In this document: piece by piece, positions 61,350 to 64,000 of the stretch
Layout: every line of letters begins with the position of its first letter
How positions within the stretch are numbered: position 1 is the stretch's first letter
From: Burhinus oedicnemus
Taxonomy: Eukaryota; Chordata; Aves; Charadriiformes; Burhinidae
Direction of reading: 5' to 3'
Length of the DNA stretch: 64,000 nucleotides
NCBI GenBank assembly: GCA_008921705.1
Contig: VFFE01007109.1
Span: forward strand, 510,489 to 574,488
Notes under the pieces: model-generated
The model's database searches: none
Told to the model about the DNA's origin: nothing
The model's input: the letters and a program-made list of their open reading frames with translations, nothing else
Translations under genes and position numbers: made by a program

Positions 61350-61445
61350 GCTGCCCTGCTCAGGACCGGGGCTCTATTGAGTTGGATGCTTTATAAACAC
61401 ATGAAAGGCCATGGTACCTGCCCTGAGGTACTTGAAGTCGTTAGC
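61350..61445 (+). mobile_element. L2-like LINE 3' region relic, plus orientation
   Basis: CAGGACCGGGGCTCTATTGA, then GTTGGATGCTTTATAAACAC, then GTACCTGCCCTGAGGTACTT follow the sauropsid L2-like tail (GGCCCATTGTGCTAGGTGCTGTACAAACAC, GTCCCTGCCCCAAAGAGCTT). It has the same orientation as the endonuclease fragment 0.9 kb upstream, so both may come from one element with an internal deletion. Confidence 0.6.
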
Positions 61446-62901
61446 AAATCTCACAGACATTTCTTAATATGAATTTATTGCTGATCTGTCTGCCCCAGAG
61501 CTTGAAATTCTTTATTTATCTGCCAAACAGGCACAGCAGGAGTTTCAGCATTGCTTCCCCTTATAACACCCGGCTAATATGCTTCAAGCCTGACCTACAA
61601 TGATCATCTCCTGGGAAGAAAGGTTAGCTTAGTCTTCCTTCCATTCAGCATTCAGCCCTTGATCTTTCTACCAAAATGGGCAATCAGTACTAGTGAAATG
61701 AACACTGATCAACACTGACAAAACCTTTCACCTCATTTCATGCAATAAGCTGGGGTTACACTTGTGCTGTTGTCCTTGAGCAGAAAGTCTTGACTGGAAA
61801 GTTTCCTACCATCTCTCTTACCTCTTCACTTTTCAGATCAAATGCAGAAACCTGCTTTAAATTAAACAGCCAGAAGGTGAAGGGAAGTAATGTTCTAGTC
61901 TGCACAGTGACAGCGTGAAAAGCAGTGGTGAAGGGGATCACTGTGCAATAGAGGTAGAAGGAGTACAGGGAACATCTATCAATATTTACTGAGCAGCATT
62001 ACTTTTCCATTTCATGTTTCTCAGCCCTTCATCTTTACAGAGCCCTGCCCTGTAATAGCTTTGTGCTTATTCCTGTACATTGTCAAACAAGAAACCTAGT
62101 TTCTAGCTCTGATCTTTGTTGACAGGGATGAGGAAGACTGTGGAAGCCTTTCTCTCCATGGGTCCTCTCTACCCACCTCAGAGGAGAGATTAATAGTTTC
62201 TGAAAGCATTTCCACCCTGCAGAAAGGTCACCATAGTCCTGGGGAGCATGTATAAACAGGCGTTCATCAGGACTCCGTAGTAACATGGGAGGGACCTCTT
62301 CCAGCAAAAATATTGCCAAAAAATTCTTAACAGTGGCACTTTCAGAGTAGTTGGAGGTAGGCAGATGACATCACAGGTTATTGTTTTTCACACAGTGCAA
62401 CACAATCCAATCACTTCCACAGGTGTAGTTTTTAACAGTTTTTGTTTGCATCAAGTGTTTGTCATTGTGTGGACTGTGATCTGTGGGGCATGCTGATAAG
62501 GCTGTAAGAGAATATATCCCTGTCATCTTATCTTCTGTATACAGTCAGCTGTCTTTTGCATTCACCTGGAACTGTGACTTAGGGTGGGATTTTGCTTTAG
62601 TTATTTTATGTGAACGCCAACGGCTCTGGACAGTAGAGTTAGCCTGAATTAACTTGTTAGATACTCTTGTGTATCCTCTCAGTGCTTCGCACAACTTCTG
62701 GGGCATGATATACTGAGTACCTTAATCCAACAGTATTTACTTCACTTCTAAAGCAGAAAAAATCTACCAGAAAAACTAGCAGAAGCTTAGCTAGAGCAGC
62801 AGATAAATCTTCCCTTTACATTTTCCATTCACTTATTTAGGATGTGGTAGCTACATTGCTATGTGTTTAATTTCTAAATAAATTCCAGACATGTGATGTA
62901 T
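61446..62901. other. Non-coding stretch, nothing recognised with confidence
   Basis: GGTGGGATTTTGCTTTAG at about 62,583-62,600 recalls another old dispersed relic, but the match is too short to call. Frames are short. Confidence 0.4.
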
Positions 62902-62904
62902 ACA

Positions 62905-62937
<33 letters not shown>
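62902..62937. repeat. (CA)n microsatellite, about 36 nt
   Basis: Alternating AC interrupted once by T (ACACACACAT, then CA units). It is likely polymorphic in length. Confidence 0.9.
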
Positions 62938-63834
62938 TGTAGTTCATTATCCTAAACTGCAAAATCAAGCTAGCTGTGCCTAATGTTCTTTTAAAGACAT
63001 AATGTTAAGTAGTCATATTGCTGAAAAGAGAGGAAAAAAATGTCTGAAATGGACTGATGCAATTTTGTCAGATTATCATAAACTACCAAACCTAACCTAC
63101 GAGAATACATGATCCTGACAGATGCTTGCAGTTGGAGTGCCCACATAGGGAGAAGTCTGCTTATGTATCTGGTGGGAGGCATTAAGACAGAAGAAAGTTG
63201 ATTTGCTTTATCCTGTCAATCTAAGGATTTACTTTGCAGGTCATACTTTATCTACACACAATGTTTATTTAGACAATGAAACCATCAGTGTCATTGATAG
63301 AATCTCATACGCCAGCAGAGATGTTTTTCTTTCTCAGTATTTTTTGTTGTTGCTGGAGTACGTATTCCTGCCACAAAAGTCTTTTTATGGAAATAATATT
63401 TTGTTATAAGCACTATCATCATGTATTGTAATTATTATTTTGTTTTACCCTGCCCACACAGAAAACTGTTTGCATTATATTCCATTGAAAGATACATTTT
63501 AAGTTAGCTGTGCTAGTCATGAATAATGTAAATTGACAAGAACTATTATGGAAGGAGGTAGACAAAGAAACAGAAAGTTAAGTGGTTTCCTTTCTTTTTA
63601 TGGCAGAGTGACATTTACCTGTAAGTACATTTGATTTTAACACAATAGGATGAGTCTCTGCTGTGCTGGATTAGGATTGAGGCATGTGGAGGAGTTCAGA
63701 TAAAGAGTGGGCACTGAGAAATGCCCTCGCCAGACCTCTCTAGGGAGGGTACTTCAGCAGCAATAGCATGTCAGAATGTCTTTTTTTCAGCCCTTGTATC
63801 CAGCTGACAAAATCTTTCCTTGTTTCTGTATCTG
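62938..63834. other. Non-coding stretch
   Basis: A plus-strand acceptor-like site (TTTACTTTGCAG at 63,229-63,240) leads into an open frame to 63,409, but no donor or known domain supports an exon. Nothing else was recognised. Confidence 0.4.
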
Positions 63835-64000
63835 TAATTCCAAGAGATCTCTCAGTGCTTCCCACAGCTGTCTAGCAATCTTATACTTAGTGCTTGTCAC
63901 ATCACTTTCCAAAAAAGGGTCAATGTCACTTTCCCACCCTGACAGACAGGGAAACCAAGGCAAAGAGAAACTGTAGGTGAATGAGGGTCACTTGGAGACC
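63835..64000 (-). mobile_element. MIR-type SINE relic, minus orientation, cut by window end
   Basis: On the minus strand the sequence reads TTTCTCTTTGCCTTGGTTTC then CCTGTCTGT, matching the MIR body CTCTGTGCCTCAGTTTCCCCATCTGT. Further on AAGCACTGAGAGATCTCTTG matches AAGCGCTTTGAGATCCTTGG from its 3' part. About 165 bases are seen and the 5' head lies outside the window. Confidence 0.65.

Noticed and set aside
63240..63409. Plus-strand exon after a good acceptor
   Set aside because: The frame stays open, but no donor, homology or neighbouring exon supports it.
1..64000. CRISPR arrays, bacterial operons, rRNA genes, riboswitches, prophage or plasmid functions
   Set aside because: The composition, repeats and lack of dense coding are those of vertebrate nuclear DNA. 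No regularly spaced repeat array or ribosomal sequence was seen.
1..64000. Endogenous retrovirus or LTR elements
   Set aside because: No paired LTRs, primer-binding site or gag/pol-like frame was seen on either strand.

Overview
The window reads as vertebrate nuclear DNA, most likely from a bird. The clearest marker is a truncated CR1 retrotransposon 3' end at 51,267-51,415 on the minus strand. It carries the ATTCTATG-type terminal repeats and the internal sequence typical of avian CR1 tails. Old amniote relics also occur: L2-like LINE pieces, MIR/CORE-type SINEs and probably an older CR1. There are no operons, ribosome binding sites, rRNA genes, credible tRNA genes or CRISPR arrays. Nearly all open reading frames look like chance frames. 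No gene could be named with confidence.

Layout. (1) About 1-39,690: an A+C-rich (plus strand) region with many long A/T homopolymers, scattered CpG-rich patches and no repeat family I could recognise. The A/C excess is what transcription of the minus strand tends to leave. I read this as most of a long minus-strand gene whose 3' end may lie beyond the left edge. Several candidate minus-strand exons have good splice signals: 35,192-35,320, 33,142-33,216, 29,493-29,531 and 21,183-21,227. None was identified by homology and they may not all be real. (2) About 39,540-39,960: a CpG island broken by a 20-N gap, the best promoter candidate. A minus-strand first coding exon ends at a consensus donor at 39,690. 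A plus-strand donor at 40,511 suggests divergent transcription. (3) About 40,000-64,000: a T/G-leaning, mostly CpG-poor region, probably intergenic or intronic to a plus-strand transcript. It holds nearly all the recognisable transposon fossils, including an L2-like endonuclease fragment at 60,026-60,420, plus several hairpins and short repeat clusters.

The genes cannot be assembled into a pathway from this sequence. The most interesting observations are the composition flip at the CpG island, the unidentified candidate exons on the minus strand, several near-perfect hairpins, and an evenly spaced triplet of CACAACTGTG elements. No convincing new biological system was found.
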